Shown here in pieces: positions 15,501 through 27,539 of a stretch of DNA of 64,000 nucleotides (position 1 is its first letter; each line of letters opens with the position of its first letter). The notes under the pieces are model-generated. The model saw only the letters and a list, made by a program, of their open reading frames with translations. It was not told the origin of the DNA and searched no databases. The position numbers were made by a program, and so were the translations under genes. The DNA lies in NCBI RefSeq assembly GCF_965638725.1, contig NC_134963.1, positions 17,016,501 to 17,080,500 of the forward strand, in the 5' to 3' direction. This DNA is from Aptenodytes patagonicus. Taxonomy: Eukaryota > Chordata > Aves > Sphenisciformes > Spheniscidae.

Positions 15501-18500
15501 GAAACTCTAAAGAACAAGACAGGGGGGTCGGTTTATGTTATAAGGCCTCTCAAGTTTTACCTGCAAAAATTTTAGGCACTTACTGTCCATTCTCCAAGTC
15601 CTTCACATGGCACACGGACGCTTCCACCACATCCTTTGGGTTGTGGTAGGGATTGCTGGCAATGGGATGCTCCTCGAGATGATAATGCCGGGCAGTCCCA
15701 TTGACTTTGTAGATCAGGGGGCTGGCTTTCCCGTTGGGCGACATCTCCTCCTTGCTTCTCTCCTTCTCAGGTATCACGACTTCAATTTTCACTTCAACTG
15801 CAGGAACAAACAGAAATCTTCATTAAAATGAAGCCAGAGGTTTTGCTGCCATTCTGCCTCTCCCTCCTTCCCTGGACTTCACAAGGGGCTGACAGACATC
15901 AGGACAGACATTTTTTGTTGACTTGCTTGGGAAGATAAAACATTTAATATCAAACTCGGCTTGATTATCCGAGCCCATTGTTCCACTGTTCTTTCTCCAT
16001 CAGGCACCTTTGCATGCATAAAGTACATATTCTTGCAAGCAGACATTAGTCATCAGTGCAAAACAACCCCTCAGTCACAGTTCCTGTCCTATTTAGTGGA
16101 AAACAGCTTCAGGTAGCTACATGTGAGGCATGCCAAGGCCTCTAGGGCTCAGACAGACTTCAAAAAACCCTTTAATTGTTTGTAGATAACATTAACTGAA
16201 AGAGAAAGCCAACGCTGCATGGTGTATAAAGCTGCTTCATTAGATGGAGACCAATTAATAAGGAGCTAGAAATATCCATGAGGTTTTCAGCATAGACTGA
16301 ATCTTCAGCATTAAGTGAGAAAAGCAAGGACTGTCCGTTTTACTTAGGTGTACACCATTGAACCCGTTTGACAATAAAGGCATCCCTGGCCTGGGGACCA
16401 GGGGACCCAGGGACACGCAGGAGCTGCTTGTGCCAGCACCGCGCATCCCCCAGACCATCAGAGGGGACACCGGAGCCAGCGGGTCCCCTCGGCCCCACCG
16501 CCACCCTGGGTGCTGTCACGGGGCAGTGATGGAGCAAGGCAGCCCCTGGCACTGCACAGCCGGGGCGCTGCCCCTCCGTCCCCCCCTGCCCTCCCGCTGC
16601 CTCGACCGGGATGTGCTGCCGGTCCTCCCCTCCCCACCCAGGGGCGGAGGGGGAGCACAGGGGCTCTCCTAGGCCACCCAGGTGAAGACATGCAGATGTT
16701 CATTGGCAGCGCTCGCCCAGCCTCGCTGTGCACCCACCCAGCCGCACCCCCACCCATCACCCCGTGCCTGGGGGGAGCAGGCTGGACACAGGAGCATCAG
16801 AGGAAGCCAGTGATGAGCTCTCACTTCATAAAGTGAAAAACATCACTTTAGCTCCTAGGGACTTCGCAAAACTAAAGCCATGAATATTTATAATAAACCC
16901 CAGGGGAGCTCTATAGCGAGCCGGGGGGTAAGTGCCAGAGACTGAAGAAGTGTCTCAAGCAAGTGGGAGATTGCTGAGCTTTCCCCATCTTATAAATGTC
17001 ATGAACAGGAAAAGCTGTGCAGAAGATAAAAATTAAAGCTCATGACCTAAACAGGTTAAGGAAAGGCAAAGAGAGGGGAACAATGTGCCCCAGAAGAGTG
17101 GGACGAGCCCTGCAGCAAGAGAAGGGTGCTGGGTCTTCCCAGCTTCATCCGTTGCCCCACGCCATTTATTGCAAGTCCATTGAGAGGACGATGAAAGAAA
17201 AGGTCAGGGGGAGGGTCGTTCATTTAGGAAGGGAGAAAAGCAAGTGGCCATGGCTGTCCAGGCACTGGAGGCAGGCGGCTGTTTCAAGAGTCCTGCGAGT
17301 TTCTGCTTTTTGTGCCAGCTCAGCAGGGCAGGGGATGGGGCGGCTTTTCGCCAAAGTGCCAAATCCTCGCACTCACCAGGGGCAGGATTCACTGGGGGCT
17401 CTGACAGACAGATCCAGTAAAGCAATTTTCTGTGCATCCACACTAAACCAACAGAAAATGTGAACTTCTGTTGCGTTATTGCAGCTGCCCGCTGCAGGAG
17501 TTACTGCAAACTAATAGGCCCAGCACCATGCCTTAAAAAAAAAAAACGTTGCTATGAGCAGATTTGTTCCTGGAGCTCTACAGAAGCAGCCCAGCTCCCT
17601 GCAGGTACCCAGCAAAGAGGCCGCTTTCCATAAGCACTGTTTTCCTATGGCGTTTGGAAAAGCAGACATGGATTTTTCAGGACAGAGTTAGGAAATATTT
17701 CATAAGATTACGCAGTCGATCAGACATTTATCTGGAGTGAACGCGGCTGCGCATCCTTGCGGCCAGACCCCGGAGCCGGGCAGCATGCTGTTGCTGCTGC
17801 CGACCGCGGTGCAGGATGAGACTGGGCTGGCACCGGTGAAGCTGCCAGCTCCGAGCCTTAACAGTGACGTTGATGCCGGTGAATTCACCCTGCAGGGAAC
17901 AACCCCCATCTCTCACTTGGCTCGATGCCCCAGAATTTTGTTTTCCAAACTACATTTGGGTCAGGTGAGCACCCGGAGTGCTCGCTGATCCACGGGCATA
18001 TGAACCTGTGGGGATGAAGATGGAAATTTTGCTCTGAGCTCTTCACTTCTTTCTCGGTCAGAAAAACATATGCAAAAAGCAGCAGGTCTCTGGCACCGGT
18101 ACGTGACAGCGTTCCCAGCCATCCCCGCTCGGCACTCACTGACACTGCTGGACAAATGTCCAGAGGAAAAGAAAAAGAGGTATAAAGTCTCCCCCCCTCC
18201 TATTTCGGGCCCCACACTTCACCACTTGCCTCCGTGGGGGGCAACTCCCACTTGCCTCTCCCCAACCCTTTATCCCCCCCTTCTCCTCCTCCTCCTCGTC
18301 CCCCCCGGCCCCGCGTGGGGCGTCCCTCTGGCCAGAAACCTGCATTCCCGAAGGATGATCCCTCCAGGAATCCAGGGCTCAGCGGCACCTGAGCTGATCC
18401 AGCAAACTGCTTCAATTGCCATCAGGGAAAATGACATTTAAATGAGATATTTATAAACCCAAGCTTAATTCTGAAATCCAATTGGCAGGGTGTGGCTGGG

Positions 18501-21500
18501 TCCAGCGCGCTCCATCCCTCTGACAGTCATTTTCTATAACTGCTAGAAGAGGTTCCTGACTTTAAAGCAAACTGTTTGGAAAGTTTTAGGCACGTGCCTA
18601 CAAATCTGTGCGGTGGCCGACTCCTCGGGGACCGGCCAAGGCCACCGCTGCCACACAGCAGCACTGCCCCGGCCATGGCTGGTGGGAACAAGGGTGACAG
18701 CTGTAGCTTCCAGGGCAGAGCAACTGCTGCTCTCCAAGCATCTCTATGTATGCATCTAGAGATACAGATATGCCTGCTTGCCCTGTGCCACCAGCATCAC
18801 TTAAATACATATATATATGTATGTGTACATTTTTAATATATATGTATTTTTTATCTATATATACACACACACATATATATGAAGGACCAGGAGGCCAGGG
18901 ATGGAAGTATTTTATAAGAATATATAAAAAAGCAGATGAAACAGTTGAGCATTATAGCAGGTGCTAATACCACACATCCACATACACCTCAGCACTGCCA
19001 GCTCTTAGTATTCAAAAATCCTGAGTCAGGTCCCCAAAATCATAGAATTGCTTAAAATACAGACTCTTGTCAAGACTATAAATTTTGACCCAATTTTTAT
19101 TTTTTCTCCCAGGTTTTCAGCCTTTATGTCTGAGCACTGCCGGGACCCCTACGCGCACACCCAGGAACCATGTCCCAACCCCGTTTATCACGGTTGCTCA
19201 GGTTTTTTTTTCACACTGAGGCCACGATGCTCTTGTGCTTTGCCTCATGTCATTAACAGCTGGCAGTCAGTCATTAATACCCCATTAAATCTCCCGTAAA
19301 TTCATTCCTTCTCCATCACTATTCACAGCCTTGTGGGACAACTCAAAGCCTCTGCCTGCTTTTAGGCAGGTACCTGAGACACGAGGCTGGAAATGTTGGC
19401 ATCGACCCCTGGGCAGGGTGCTGGCAGGTGGAGGGTGGCCGGGCTGCAGTGCAGGGCCACGGTTATTATTTTAAAAAATTAGGGCAATTAAATGACCCAA
19501 GACTTCTTTACCACAGGATTAGGTTCCCAGTATGGCTCACTGCCCTTCTAGAGACTAAATTTAAACTACGGGTATCAGGCCAGTTAAAGTATTGTACTTA
19601 AAACAGTAGAAACAAGGAAAATACTAAGTTAATACGGCAGCGCAGGGGAAGAGAGAACTGGCATGAGCCAAGAGTTGGCCTGAACCTGGGGGAGTCTGGG
19701 TAAGATGAGGATGCCTGGCCGTAGGGGATGGAAGAGCTGGGCCGGCGGAGGGGAGAGCTGTGTGCTGCCTTCCCCAACCACAAAACCCTGCGACGCCTCA
19801 GGGTTTGCTGCTTAGGGGCTGCAGGCGCAGGGCAAATGAGCACTGAGGGCAGGGAACAGCCTTGTACCGGCTGGACGGTGCCGACAGCTCCAAGAGCAGT
19901 GGAAACCAGAAAAGCATCAAGGGTAGTGACGATGGAGGGACCAGCAGGGTACGGTGGGCACAGCCAGAAAGCCCGGTTTACCCCAGCACGGATTATTTTC
20001 CCGCAGCCAGCACAGAGTAAATCCACCGCGGTGGGACATGTTTGGGGTCTCGCTCTGCCCTGCCAGAGCTGCACTCTCCAGGCATCCCCTGGGCTTCCCC
20101 CTTAACTGCAAACCTCGATGACAACTACTTTAGGTGGTCTCAAAGAGACTCCAAACCATTTCTATTAAAAATGAGAGACGACAAAACCATCACATCAAAC
20201 GTGCCCGGCTCTACCCTCCCTCTCCAGATGCCCTGCTCAGCAAACGCCACAATCCCAAAAACCAGGAGGTGAGACTTGCCAGCCAAGCCTGGGGGCACCC
20301 TCAGAGCCAAGCTGAGAAGGTCACACAGCCCACGGCACCCCCTCCAGCAGCATGCAGCATCCCTGCAAAGGGGACATGTTCCCTGCTCAGAGCCGAATGC
20401 ATCCTCTGTGCGAGGGCAAAGCTCACCCGCAGACACGCCGTGCTGTGCTGGAGCTGCTGCCCTACCCCACTATCAATTGCTGAGCCCAGCAGAGAGTGCA
20501 AAGAAAAATAATCACAACTTTATAGGTTTTGCAAGCTGCTCTCCCACGCCTGGTGCAGAGACGGTGCTGCTGCAGCTCACACCGAGCAGTCGCTGGCGCA
20601 CGATGGGTCCCTTTACCCGTCATCCTGACCTGGCTGCCTCTCCTGGAGCGGGTGCTGGGATCCCACGCAGACTGCCAGCTGGCAGCTCATCACGTATGCA
20701 TTGCGCACCCGGAGAAAAACAGGAGAAAAAAGATTATGCAGAGATTGAGAACTGGGCCTTCAGAAGAGGATCCAGCATCACGGGATTGCAGCACTAGAGA
20801 TAACAGAAGATTACTTCGCTGCTTGAACATAAGCTCTTAATTAAACACTTAAATATCAGGATGGGGTCGGGCACTGCAGCAGCAGCCAGACTTCAGGGCT
20901 GGCCTCTGGTGCAGCCAGCATAGTTATTTACTGTTTCAGGACTCCACTCCCCAAAGCTCTTGTACCAGTGATCTGCTCATCAAAAGGTCTTCCTGGCACA
21001 CAGCGACGTGTGCGCAATGTCAAGGTTATCTCGAGAAATGCTGAGGGTGCTCAGGGGGACTGAGGGTCTCTCTTGGATATAAGAAGATGGAGCAGATAAG
21101 GACCTCGTACACATCTTTCAAAAGTGTCTAAATAAATTCTGTTGACTTCAGGCTGCATCTGAAATATTCCCGTCATGTCAAAACAGCACTCATGTAGAAA
21201 ATAGCTCTGTTTGGTCCCTGCGTGATTCGCTTCTCATTCGTACAGGGGATAGGTGGATCTTTAGAAATACGAAAGTCCACTACTTAGCTCCGATGGTGCA
21301 TAGCTCCCGCAAGAAATGGGAATGACAAATATCACAAAAAGGCTGTGAAACCTCTTTGCCAGAACAATCGGTATCCACAAATGCATCTGTTTACCTCACT
21401 GCGTTTGCAGGTTTTATAACCGCTGAGGTGAAGCACTGCAGTCAGTGGTGTGCTAACCAGGGGCTGGGGAAAGGCTTCTCAAAAGCCTTTGAAGACTGCT

Positions 21501-23274
21501 AATCAAAACCAGAGCTGCAGAGAGAGCGTTACATTACAGGATGGCATTTTCAGTCATTTGGCCCTGCTATGCAAATACAGCTCTACATGAAAATCTGCAG
21601 TTCAGGAAATATGCCTGCAGAGCGCTTTTATTCCTGCACCGGTCCAAGATTAAACACAGTTTTGCTGATGGTATACAAAATAAAGTGGAACTGCCAGCAG
21701 AGTTTGTTACAAGTTTAGTCAACAAAGGCATTTATTCCTGGATACGTTTTCACTCCTCAAACATTTCAAGGAAGGATGTAAACAGCATGGGTTTTCACGA
21801 AAGAAAACTTACTTACAGTTCACAGTGTCCAATGCCAGATTACCTTGGCACTGCAGTGACCCGTAAAATAATCACAGTACAGGTCAAGGGCAGAAAACCA
21901 CCTTTATTTTCTCCTTGTGCCTTGCAAAGCAAAGGCAGAGGACCTCACTCAGTGGATGCTCGGTGGGCCGCAGACACGACTTATATCGCCCCTCTGACCT
22001 TTCGAGTCCTTCAACCTGAAATCCCCCCTGCCTGAGGCAATGAAGACAAATTGCCAGTAAAAGGTCCCCAAAAGTCATTTTTCCACCCGCAAAGGCTATG
22101 TGTGGATGCTGACTGATCTGATAGATCAGCGCGACTGTCTGATTCCCCTTGCCCTTGGGCACGAGCAGATAAGAAGGACAGGGTTGTCCTTCAGCTCCCT
22201 CTTAGGTGGCCAAAACAAGCTGCAGGATGGGAGCTCTCCTCGAAGGCAACTTTGGCAACGCCAACTGCACCAGCCCCCCCATGCACCAGCATCGGTGCCC
22301 GGGGACCAGCACTGGGGCGATGAGGGTGCTGCGGGGTATGATGAGCCCGGGTGACCACGCGGTGCCTGCTCATGCCCTCGCTGCCGGCAGGGGCTCAGGA
22401 CAAGGCTTAACGTTGACAGTTCCGCATCAGACCTCCCTCGACCAGCCAGTTTGCCCACACACCCTGCACCGCAGCCCCTTCCCCTCCTACGTACGCCCAC
22501 CTTCGCCAAACCGCAAGAGACCCCATCCAGCCCAGCCACGGGCGGGAGCGTGCAGGGCAAGGGGAACATCCTTGACGTCCAGGTGCCTACAGCTGCTTTC
22601 CCCACCGGAGGCACCACGCACGGACAAGCTTTGCCAAGAAAATAAAATCTAGAGAGCGGAGCAGCCCCAGGACCTGGCCTGGGTGGTGGGACTGAGAAAG
22701 CACCAAGAAATCAAGCAGTAGGTGGTCCTGCTTCCTTCCCTGGTCATTCCCTTCCAGAAGGGACAAAATTAAGGGCCGGCCAGCGAGTGGCAAAGCCGCG
22801 GCAGCAGGGAAGGTGCCGGAGCCACACACGTCTGTCTGGGGATGGCTGTCACACAAACCCACCCCGCGGCACAAGGGGGGCAGTTCTGCCCCCAGGCGCT
22901 GCGGGAAGGCAGAAGCTGGGAGGGTGGCGGAGGTACGAGGAGACGGGACGGGGAAGAGCTGGCAGCGGGCGTTTGGATGGGGTTGCAGGGTGCGGGCTGA
23001 GCTCTCCTCCCGCCCCCCCCCCCCCCCCACCGCCCCCCGGCACCGCTGCAGCCCCCGCACAGCTCCCCGCCTGGGAGCGAGAGCGCCGAGGAATTTGGGG
23101 GGGGGGGGGGGATTAACGGGCCGGTAATCCTCCCTGCGGGAGCCGAGAATTAACATTCCCCCGGCCAGCGGCCGCCGCCGCTGACCTACTTCTCCCCGCG
23201 GGGACGGCGGGACGGGGGCACGGCGCCGGAGGAGGGCGGTCACCTGGTTTGGGCTTGGAGAAGCATCCTCCCAT
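426..23274 (-). CDS. AIFM3: Apoptosis-inducing factor mitochondria-associated 3 (5' part, partial)
   Basis: Eight coding exons read right to left: 23244-23274, 15584-15797, 10296-10405, 8113-8222, 6680-6724, 5287-5374, 3042-3154 and 426-512, 798 nt or 266 codons in one continuous frame with matching intron phases. All donors are GT and acceptors AG. The gene runs off the left edge, so most of the FAD/NAD oxidoreductase half is missing. AIFM3 (AIF-like) is a Rieske-ferredoxin plus pyridine-nucleotide-disulphide oxidoreductase; human protein is reported at mitochondria and can promote caspase-dependent death. Seen here: N-terminus [10 protein letters not shown], a charged linker, a Rieske domain split over two exons (C-P-H, then C-P-W-H), and GAGAAG, the dinucleotide-binding loop. 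No lesion is visible. Start chosen because [10 protein letters not shown] matches the mammalian N-terminus and the exon ends in a correct phase-1 donor. Confidence 0.96.
513..3041. other. AIFM3 intron, no other feature seen
   Basis: Spliced out of AIFM3. Short open frames only; no repeat or conserved element recognised. Confidence 0.7.
3042..3154 (-). CDS. AIFM3: AIFM3 coding exon 7 (FAD-binding loop)
   Basis: 113 nt, phase 1 in, phase 0 out. It completes GAGAAG of the Rossmann FAD loop and continues [12 protein letters not shown] and ends YDRPKLSK, a hallmark stretch of AIF-family oxidoreductases. Confidence 0.95.
3155..5286. other. AIFM3 intron, no other feature seen
   Basis: No protein similarity or repeat recognised on either strand. 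The small introns 5375-6679 and 6725-8112 are also unremarkable apart from the CR1 in the latter. Confidence 0.65.
5287..5374 (-). CDS. AIFM3: AIFM3 coding exon 6 (start of FAD domain)
   Basis: 88 nt. It reads [11 protein letters not shown]..., then [10 protein letters not shown], the first strand and start of the glycine-rich FAD loop. Compared with the human protein as I remember it, the joint with exon 5 looks about four residues shorter. Confidence 0.92.
6680..6724 (-). CDS. AIFM3: AIFM3 coding exon 5
   Basis: A 45-nt phase-0 exon encoding [15 protein letters not shown], the last strand after the Rieske domain. Acceptor CCCTCAG and donor GTGAGG are strong. Confidence 0.94.
7188..8082 (+). 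mobile_element. CR1 LINE, 5'-truncated
   Basis: Retroposon in an AIFM3 intron, antisense to the gene. It starts in the reverse-transcriptase FADDTKL box and keeps a 245-codon open stretch of ORF2 ([16 protein letters not shown], then the conserved [11 protein letters not shown] region). It ends with the CR1 3' untranslated part and one ATTCTGTG unit. An early TAG after FADDTKL breaks the frame. CR1 has no poly(A) tail, which fits. Confidence 0.93.
8113..8222 (-). CDS. AIFM3: AIFM3 coding exon 4 (Rieske half 2)
   Basis: 110 nt. It contains [12 protein letters not shown], whose Cys-x2-His is the second ligand pair of the Rieske cluster, then [14 protein letters not shown]1 element ends about 30 bp past its splice donor. 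Confidence 0.95.
8223..10295. other. AIFM3 intron, no other feature seen
   Basis: Intron between the two Rieske exons. A poly-T run near 9821 is the only low-complexity tract noted. Confidence 0.65.
10296..10405 (-). CDS. AIFM3: AIFM3 coding exon 3 (Rieske half 1)
   Basis: 110 nt. It begins with MREVDLG and contains [13 protein letters not shown], whose Cys-x-His is the first [2Fe-2S] ligand pair of the Rieske centre. Phase 2 in, phase 1 out. Confidence 0.95.
13141..13163. repeat. (GATAA)n microsatellite
   Basis: Four perfect GATAA units followed by GAT, in an AIFM3 intron. Each unit is also a GATA-factor core. Confidence 0.9.
13855..13935 (-). repeat. Probable old CR1 fragment
   Basis: The stretch with GTGATGGCAAGTCCGCTGCC resembles the CR1 3' half read on the minus strand (a 'dominant-sense' reading of the same segment occurs at 60.3 kb). 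It is strongly diverged. Confidence 0.35.
15584..15797 (-). CDS. AIFM3: AIFM3 coding exon 2 (linker before Rieske domain)
   Basis: 214 nt, acceptor CTGCAG, donor GTAAGT. It encodes the charged linker that starts [14 protein letters not shown] and ends [11 protein letters not shown], which leads into the Rieske fold. Phase 1 in and phase 2 out fit both neighbours. Confidence 0.94.
15798..23243. other. AIFM3 first coding intron
   Basis: 7.4-kb intron. It contains an AT-rich microsatellite near 18.8 kb and a 164-codon plus-strand open frame at 21541-22035 that I do not recognise and treat as chance. No repeat family identified. Confidence 0.6.
18790..18885. repeat. AT/AC-rich microsatellite
   Basis: Alternating TA, TATG and CA runs (ACATATATATATGTATGTG..., then ACACACACACATATATAT). 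Simple sequence only. Confidence 0.85.
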
Positions 23275-23660
23275 GGCGCCGGCCGGGACGGGCGGCGGGG
23301 CCGGGACGGGCGGCGGGGCCGGGGGCGGCGGGCGGGTCAGCGGGGGCGCGGGCGCATCCTGGCATGATAAACCGGCGGCTGGCGCCGTCCCGGGCTCCAG
23401 GCGTCGATCACCACCTGCGTCGGGTAGAAAAGCTCGGTGAGAAGCGGCAGCGGCGGGGGAAGGCGGGTGCGCGGGGCGGGGAAGGCAGAAGCCGGCGAGC
23501 AGCGCTGCCGCCCGCCCCGAAGGCTGCGGCAGGAGCCGGGCGGCGGGAGCACAACGGGGGGCACGGGGCACCCGGCCCCCCCCCCCCCCCCCCCCCGGCG
23601 AGCCGAGTGAGAGGGGGGGAAAGGCGGCGCTGGGGTCACCGCGCTGGGGGTCACCGGTAA
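22850..23660 (-). promoter_or_regulatory. AIFM3: CpG island at the AIFM3 start codon
   Basis: Very GC- and CpG-rich block that covers coding exon 1 and its upstream side, most likely a promoter plus 5'UTR. It includes a C-run near 23018-23038, a G-run near 23098-23112 and a C-run near 23578-23597, which are G-quadruplex candidates and hard to sequence. Confidence 0.75.
23244..23274 (-). CDS. AIFM3: AIFM3 coding exon 1 (start codon)
   Basis: Only 31 nt are coding: ATG at 23274-23272, then ten codons [10 protein letters not shown] and one base before donor GTGACC. The Gly2/Cys4 pattern is what N-myristoyl- and palmitoyl-transferases use. The exon lies inside a CpG island, and the same frame stays open upstream to about 23712, but that stretch is Pro/Ala/Gly-rich and is best read as 5'UTR. 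Confidence 0.93.
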
Positions 23661-26600
23661 ATTGGGTTGTGAGGTTCATAAAGTCACTCATCCTTTCAAA
23701 GTTCAAAATCACAAAACCCCTCGTATCGTTTGTGTTCAGACTTTTTAATAGCTTTCCAAAGCCCTGCCTTTGGGAATTAAATCTCTAAGCACATAGGTCA
23801 CAGGCCAAATACAACGATTAAACCATAAACACATTTCAGCCAGGTTTTTTTCTTTTATTGTTAGGTGATGGAAAAAAGAAATCTACTTTATTGCCCGGTC
23901 CTGCAAGTTCCCCCTTTCCAGTAATGCTCATTCCTGCAGAAGTCCCATTCGCTTTGGAACAATTATTTACTTGAGAAAGGGTTTTCAGTATCGGGCCATT
24001 TTGCACAAAACCCCAATTTTTTATACAAGATTTTTTTATGTTTAAGTGGGGCAGGCAAACAGTCCGCTTCAAGTTGTGTTTATCTCATTGGCTTTGACGG
24101 ATAGTGCTCTCAGATTTGGTACAGACTAAGAATTAGGATAAACCTTTTCGGTTATATTCCTTGACTGAAAACAGCAAAGATTCATACAACACAGCTGGTA
24201 ATAAAATAGAACATTCAACTCCTTTTACCCATTCATACCTGTACTTGAACTGATTTACTATGGTTTTGCCATATATTTGTCACAATGCCTTCCGACCTGT
24301 GCAGGAAGTTAAAACCGTTTCCAAAGGATATTTTAACACAGGCAAAGTAGGCTTTTCTGCAGCTTAGAAAGTGCCTTAAGATCTTTCCGTTGAGAAGAAA
24401 ATATGTAAGTGCCAGGAGGCAGACACCAAGCACTGCAATTTCTCCCCTTTACTTAAGCACCAACTGAAAATATCCAGACGTATCCCTCCGTTTTCAGCTA
24501 TATCCCTCCAAAACACGTACTCTCCTTCCCGCACACCTCCAGACTCCCCTCTGCCATGCATGGCTTGACCTCCACCAAGTCCCAGGTGCGTTGCAGGAGC
24601 ACCTCCAAAGCCTGAAGCATGTTGAATAAGTAATCCAGGCTATAGAGGAACAAGAGACGGGTGCCTTGCCACGTGGTGCAAAGCAGAGACGTGCCATTTG
24701 ATAATGGGCACTGAGGGGTCCCAGTTTGGGACAATTAACAGGACAAAAAACACACAAGCTTGCCTGCAGACTACAAAGAGCGATCAGATGTGTGCGGAGC
24801 CTCCGAACAAGCTCACTTGCAAAGGGGGAACATTAAACGGAGCAGGGAAGAGCCAAGAGCTCTTCTCGCAAAAGCAAGAGCATCCAAGGAAAGCAGCACA
24901 CCAATATATGTGCAAGAGCAAATGCAAAAAAATGCCATGCAAGAAGGTGCACAAACGCAGAGGAAGATTTGGGAGAGCCAGGGCAAAACGCAGCGGAGAA
25001 GCCACATGCAGTAACTGCTGCATGGCCCTTCGCCAAAACTGGCTGGAAGAAAGGGAAAATGGCTTTGTACCGGAGAACCAGAGTCTCAAGCCATTGATGT
25101 ATCAGTGACACAGGACAATAATTTAGTGTAAAACATATAATAAAATACCATGCAAAGGTTGGCAAAGAAGGAGGCAGGAGGTGAGTGCCAAAGGTGATGG
25201 GGGATGAGCTGGGGGGGACATCCAGGACATCCTCAGCATCAAGCCAGAAGGGAAAGTAAAACAGCACGTAAGTGAGTTCATACCAAATGAGATGCCGCTG
25301 TGAGCAGAACGTGCCAATGAGACAATGTGAGCCATGCAAAGGAGAGCAAAGAGAAAGCTGAAACGAAGATACTGTCACCTACACAGAGGCTGGGCTTTCT
25401 TCTGGAAGGCAACCAGCCTACTCCGAGGTCCGCGATAGCCGATTCCCACAGCCAACTCACGAGCAAACCAAACCCCCTGCTAACCCGGAGCAGACGCTTG
25501 CTGTGGGTTTCCTGCAGCAGAAAGTGGACGCGGTGCCGGCAGGACGGGGCTACGCTCCAGGCAGGCAGTGCCCAGGCAGCATCGGAGCGAGCCCTCGGGA
25601 TGCTGCGCACGTGGGGGAGCACAGCGGGGACCCCCAACCACCCGGGCAGGCAGTGGGGTGGATGGCAGAAGGGTGGCTCCCGAATGTGCCTCACCAGAGG
25701 ATGCCTCGATCTTCTCCAAACCCCCCAGAGATGCTGATGCGAAGTCTGATGGCCGTGGGACTGGTTTCCAGCTGGTCTGGCTGGTTTTACGAGGGACTTT
25801 GGGGCGATGTCAGAGCTCCTGTCCCTGAGTATCAGCCATTTGTCTGAGATGCCTTTGCTTTGTTTGGACCTTAAAGATCTCAATCTGAAGCCACCCCCTC
25901 AGGCCCACTTCACATCTCCTAACTTCCCCACTGATGGTCCCCCTGGGCCTTTCAGGGGCACAGGCTGTGCTCTGGCTGACTGAGCCACCCACAACCTCCT
26001 AGAGCAGGTCAGAGCAGAGCACAGTGCACAGTTCTGGGTGTCGCTCCTCCACTCCTGGAGTTAACCAGGCGAAAGCAAAATGGTTCTTGGGAGGATTTCA
26101 GCTGACACTACCAGAGGAGAAGCCGTCTGGCTGCCCACAGCCTCAGTCCCAGCGAGCACATAGAGATGTTTCAGAAAGTCACCCGAGACCCAGCTGGTTG
26201 CAGAAAGTCACCAGCCTGCCCTGCCAGACCGCCTCATGAGGCACAATGGGATCGTGTCACCGCTAGCAGCATCCAGAGGTACCGATCTGGAGCTGGATCC
26301 TGCAGAAGTCATGGTCAAAATCTCTTCTCTGTTAGGAAAAGGAAATAAGCTTATATACAACACGATGTAACGGAATGCAGGATCATCCATAAAACCTTGC
26401 TAGCTCTTGAAGGGTAATGCACTGACCTATACAAGGTCAGGCAGCTGATGTCCATGCCTCAGTAAACCAGTTCATAATCTGTTCCCTGAACAAAACAGCG
26501 CTCTGTGCTTCACAGCTGTACAGGAACACCTTCAGCATCTGCTCGAAGAGGGCAACAAGGAGTGGGTTATCAAAATACGAGGCAACTGTTACGGTGCTGA

Positions 26601-27450
26601 GGAACATACTACCCCATCTCGAAAAACTCCAGTGTGAATGGGGAATCGGCCCTCCAACAGGCTGTCTGCAAAACAGGACTCCAGCGTCGCCCACGGAGAG
26701 CACTGCCCAAGAGCACACCACCAGAGACACCACCCTGCTCCCAAACAGAAGAAACATGGAAAATAATCCAGCAGGAGAAATGTAGAAAACAATCCAGCGC
26801 TACGAACCCCAAGCAAGCACTTCCACTGCACGGCAGTAAAACTGCAATATTGCAACGTCAAGTTTTCACTGCAGGTGAGGGATATAAAGCCAGAAGAAGG
26901 ACCGTGCAGCTCAGCCCAGGTGTCCACCCCTCTGACAGTGGCCAAGAGCGTTTACGTGCCACAAGCAGGCAAGAACAAGGCAGGCATACGGTGACACTTC
27001 AGCCCACGTTTCCTGCCAGGTTCAGGCAACCCGTGCACAGATCAGGATCCAGAGCTTGCACCGTTTTTGAGAGACGGCGCAGTACTGACAGTGCTATTAT
27101 TAGCGCCGTATTTACCTCTCTGCTCGCTGCTGAGCCCCAGGCTCCTATTTTAATTGAATGCTCTGCTGTGACTCCAAAATCTTTTCCAAGTGGTAATGTG
27201 CTAAGTATGTAAGTATATAGTATGATGTAGCTATAATTAGTATTTTTCCCCTGAGCATTAGTTTGTGTTTATTGACACAGTGTCATTTTATCACCTGGCC
27301 ACCAAGGTCCACCGTACCCAGCTTGCAACATTTCACAGTCAGCATCTGTTTTGCTGCTGTGAATAATTCTGTACTGCCTGCCTAGAAACCTGGCACGTGT
27401 CTGAGCACTGAGCCGTGCCCAGTGACATGGGCATCTCCCAGACAAACCAG
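23661..27450. other. Intergenic or 5' intronic, nothing recognised
   Basis: No coding similarity, RNA gene or repeat family recognised on either strand. It would be part of AIFM3 intron 1 if the exon near 35.3 kb is real. Confidence 0.55.
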
Positions 27451-27539
27451 TTTGCGATCCAAGCTAGCTCCAGCTGGAGATGTCAGCTGGAGACCTCTCC
27501 ATGTGGAGCACTAGGCACGGACACGCTCATGACAATGTT

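Larger units (their letters stand above)
10406..15583. other. AIFM3 intron with a pentanucleotide repeat and a CR1 relic
   Basis: A 5.2-kb intron. It holds a (GATAA)n repeat and a probable old CR1 fragment (listed separately). No coding exon recognised. Confidence 0.6.

Noticed and set aside
21541..22035. 164-codon plus-strand open frame in an AIFM3 intron
   Set aside because: No recognisable domain or splice context; probably chance.
23113..23712. 199-codon minus-strand frame that includes the AIFM3 start
   Set aside because: The part before [10 protein letters not shown] is low-complexity and the conserved N-terminus starts at that Met; treated as 5'UTR.
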